Part shown: in pieces, positions 14,277 through 15,823 of the stretch | Layout: each line of letters starts with the position of its first letter | Position numbering within the stretch: the first letter of the stretch is position 1 | From: Rickettsia typhi | GTDB taxonomy: Bacteria > Pseudomonadota > Gammaproteobacteria > Burkholderiales > Burkholderiaceae_C | Direction: 5' to 3' | Assembly (NCBI GenBank): GCA_943325485.2 | Contig: CALPPP020000010.1 | Span: 1 to 15,823, forward strand | Length of the DNA stretch: 15,823 nt | Made by a program: the position numbers and the translations under genes | Notes under the pieces: generated by a model | Database searches by the model: none | Seen by the model: the letters and a program-made list of their open reading frames with translations, nothing else | Told to the model about the DNA's origin: nothing

Positions 14277-15504
14277 CTTCGATCACCTTGCCATCGTTGG
14301 CCAAACTGCCTGGGGTGGCGAAGACCACCTCTGCGCGCAACTTGGTGACGTCGCGCACCGCCTGCGCAAGTGCAGTTTGCAATGCGTCCGTCGCTCGCGA
14401 GCTTTCCACATGCAAATGCATTTGGTCATTGGCCATCTCGCCGCTGACCACCAAGCGTGCTTTGAGCACTTCTGGAAAACGTTTGACCACTTGATCGACT
14501 TGGCCAGGGTGTACAAACATGCCGCGAACCTTGGTGGTTTGGTCGGCGCGGCCCATCCATCCTTTGATACGTTGGTTGGTGCGGCCTGTGGGGCATTGCC
14601 CTGATAACACTGCTGTTAAATCGCCAGTACCAAAACGGATCAGCGGGTAATCTGCGTTGAGGGTGGTCACCACCAACTCACCCACCTCACCTTCTGCCAC
14701 GGGGTCACCGGTGCCGGGTCGAACAATTTCAACGATCACACCTTCGTCGAGCACCAAACCTTCACGTGCCGAAGTTTCATAGGCAATCAATCCAATGTCA
14801 GCGGTGGCATAGCACTGGTAAGCCGTCATGCCGCGCTCTGCCAACCAATCGCGCAAAGACGGCGGAAAGGCTTCACCACTGACCAAGGCTTTACTCAAAA
14901 AAGGCAAAGGTGTTTGAGACTCTGCAGCTTTTTCAAGAAGGATTTTTAAAAAACTCGGTGTGCCGCTGTAGCCACTCGGACGCAACTCCAACATGGCTTG
15001 CAATTGCTGTTCAGTTTGGCCTGTGCCGCCAGGAAACACGCTGCAGCCCAAGGCGTGGGCACCACTCTCCATCATAGAACCCGCAGGCGTGAAGTGGTAG
15101 CTGAAGCAGTTGTGAATCAATTCACCCGCACGAAAACCAGCGGCATACAGGGCACGTGCCATGCGCCAGTAATCTTTGCCCACACCTTCAGGTTCATAGA
15201 TGGGACCGGGACTTGCAAACACACGCGGCATGGTCTTACCGAAACGCAGCGCAGAAAATCCGCCAAACACATCGTTGGCACGCTGGGCTTGCTGACGCGC
15301 TAGCAATTCGTATTTACGCGTGACGGGCAACCCTGCCAATGCAGCACGGCTGTTGATGTCGTTCGCCTTCACGCCTTGCAAAATCGTTGCCCATGCGCTT
15401 GCAGCGGTTTGTGCATGGGCAATTTGTGCGGGCAAGGCCTGCAGCAGAGCCGCTTCACGCACAGCAGGGTCACGCTGTTCCAGAGAGTCGTAAAAATTGC
15501 TCAT
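14257..15504 (-). CDS. PaaK-like CoA ligase family protein with atypical P-loop
   Basis: A 415-residue member of the phenylacetate-CoA ligase family (adenylate-forming enzymes that make acyl-AMP and then acyl-CoA). Recognisable blocks: LRPSGYSGTPSFLKIL (174-189), GEAFPPSLRDW (210-220), AYQCYATADIGLIAYE (228-243, the A5-like aromatic/E motif), PLIRFGTGDLTAV (287-299), GRADQTTKVRGMFVHPGQVD (318-337) and a C-terminal GK (405-406) where the catalytic lysine lies. The phosphate-binding loop, SSGTTGKP in PaaK, aligns to SPGPIYEP (98-105) and has lost its Thr and Lys residues, so ATP use may differ or be lost. Start at 15504 is chosen over the in-frame ATG at 15531, which lies inside livF; AAGGTG is 10 bases upstream. 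It lies 14 bp after livF and overlaps the Bug gene. Confidence 0.82.
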   Translation of the reverse strand: MSNFYDSLEQRDPAVREAALLQALPAQIAHAQTAASAWATILQGVKANDINSRAALAGLPVTRKYELLARQQAQRANDVFGGFSALRFGKTMPRVFASPGPIYEPEGVGKDYWRMARALYAAGFRAGELIHNCFSYHFTPAGSMMESGAHALGCSVFPGGTGQTEQQLQAMLELRPSGYSGTPSFLKILLEKAAESQTPLPFLSKALVSGEAFPPSLRDWLAERGMTAYQCYATADIGLIAYETSAREGLVLDEGVIVEIVRPGTGDPVAEGEVGELVVTTLNADYPLIRFGTGDLTAVLSGQCPTGRTNQRIKGWMGRADQTTKVRGMFVHPGQVDQVVKRFPEVLKARLVVSGEMANDQMHLHVESSRATDALQTALAQAVRDVTKLRAEVVFATPGSLANDGKVIEDARTYQ

Positions 15505-15518
15505 ATGTGCATCACACC

Positions 15519-15823
15519 TTAAGCCAGCCAACGCTTGCGACGTTTGTAGCTTTTCACATCCTTGAAGCTTTTGCGCTCGCCGCCACCCATGCCCAAGTAA
15601 AACTCTTTCACGTCTTCGTTGTTGGCCAAGTCTTTGGCAGCGCCATCCATCACAATGCGACCCGACTCCATGATGTAACCAAAGTCGGCATAACGCAAAG
15701 CCATGTGGGTGTTTTGCTCAGCGAGCAAAAACGTGACATGCTCTTTTTGGTTCAAATCTTTGACGATGTTGAACACTTCTTCAACGATTTGCGGCGCCAG
15801 TCCCATGGACGGCTCGTCGAGCA
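15519..15823 (-). CDS. livF: Branched-chain amino acid-type ABC transporter ATPase LivF, C-terminal part (5' end outside window)
   Basis: The last 101 residues of a LivF-type cytoplasmic ATPase. From the window edge it reads through Walker B and D-loop, LDEPSMGLAPQIVEEVFNIV, then LLAEQNTHMALRYAD (the switch region with the EQN typical of LivF) and GYIMESGRIVMDGAAKDL. It ends with the tail LGMGGGERKSFKDVKSYKR. I associate this longer basic tail with betaproteobacterial Liv-type systems encoded next to acyl- or phenylacetate-CoA ligases, not with standard leucine transporters. The frame is open to base 15823. The PaaK-like gene follows after 14 bp on the same strand, so the substrate may be a hydrophobic or aromatic carboxylic acid. 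Confidence 0.92.
   Translation of the reverse strand, partial: LDEPSMGLAPQIVEEVFNIVKDLNQKEHVTFLLAEQNTHMALRYADFGYIMESGRIVMDGAAKDLANNEDVKEFYLGMGGGERKSFKDVKSYKRRKRWLA

Noticed and set aside
1..15823. CRISPR array, prophage, integrase at tRNA-Phe, or insertion sequence
   Set aside because: No spaced direct repeats, no recombinase or transposase motifs and no repeated tRNA 3' end were seen.

Overview
The window looks like chromosomal DNA of a betaproteobacterium in the order Burkholderiales, most likely a Comamonadaceae-type freshwater or soil heterotroph. This rests on the mix of families: a Rep helicase, proteobacterial two-gene indolepyruvate oxidoreductase, a Bug-type binding protein, a TRAP transporter, a NodI/NodJ-like exporter and a LivF next to a PaaK-like CoA ligase. 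Base composition is moderately GC-rich. Genes are tightly packed, with start/stop overlaps at many junctions. The placement is inferred from family content; no marker gene was compared.

Left part (1-3656). The 3' two thirds of rep (+) is followed by a class II aldolase/adducin-family gene and a short TfoX N-terminal-domain gene. Two copies of a small hairpin repeat lie at the end of rep: the first supplies its last six codons and its stop, the second fills the gap before the aldolase-type gene. selD (-) converges on the TfoX-type gene and the two stop codons overlap.

Centre (3657-10507). A divergent 91-bp spacer leads into iorA-iorB (+), indolepyruvate (aryl-2-oxoacid):ferredoxin oxidoreductase. 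A complete TRAP transporter (binding protein, small permease, large permease) follows 62 bp later on the same strand. The arrangement suggests uptake of an organic acid and its oxidative decarboxylation to an acyl-CoA; the substrate is not established. The 65-bp gap after the large permease is filled by two inverted copies of a second hairpin repeat.

Right centre (10508-13286). A secreted cupin and a secreted surface-adhesin-E-like protein form a coupled minus-strand pair. A tRNA-Phe(GAA) with its own UUCG-loop terminator comes next; its acceptor stem has a C-A mismatch. Divergent from it is a NodI/NodJ-like ABC-2 exporter pair (+).

Right end (13296-15823). A minus-strand unit runs livF (cut by the window edge), then a PaaK-like CoA ligase with a degenerate ATP-binding loop, then a Bug-family periplasmic binding protein overlapping the ligase. 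This looks like an uptake-and-activation module for a carboxylic acid, possibly aromatic.

No CRISPR array, insertion sequence with a transposase, prophage or replication origin was seen. The least explained signals are the two hairpin repeat families, each with compensatory base changes between copies and each touching stop codons.
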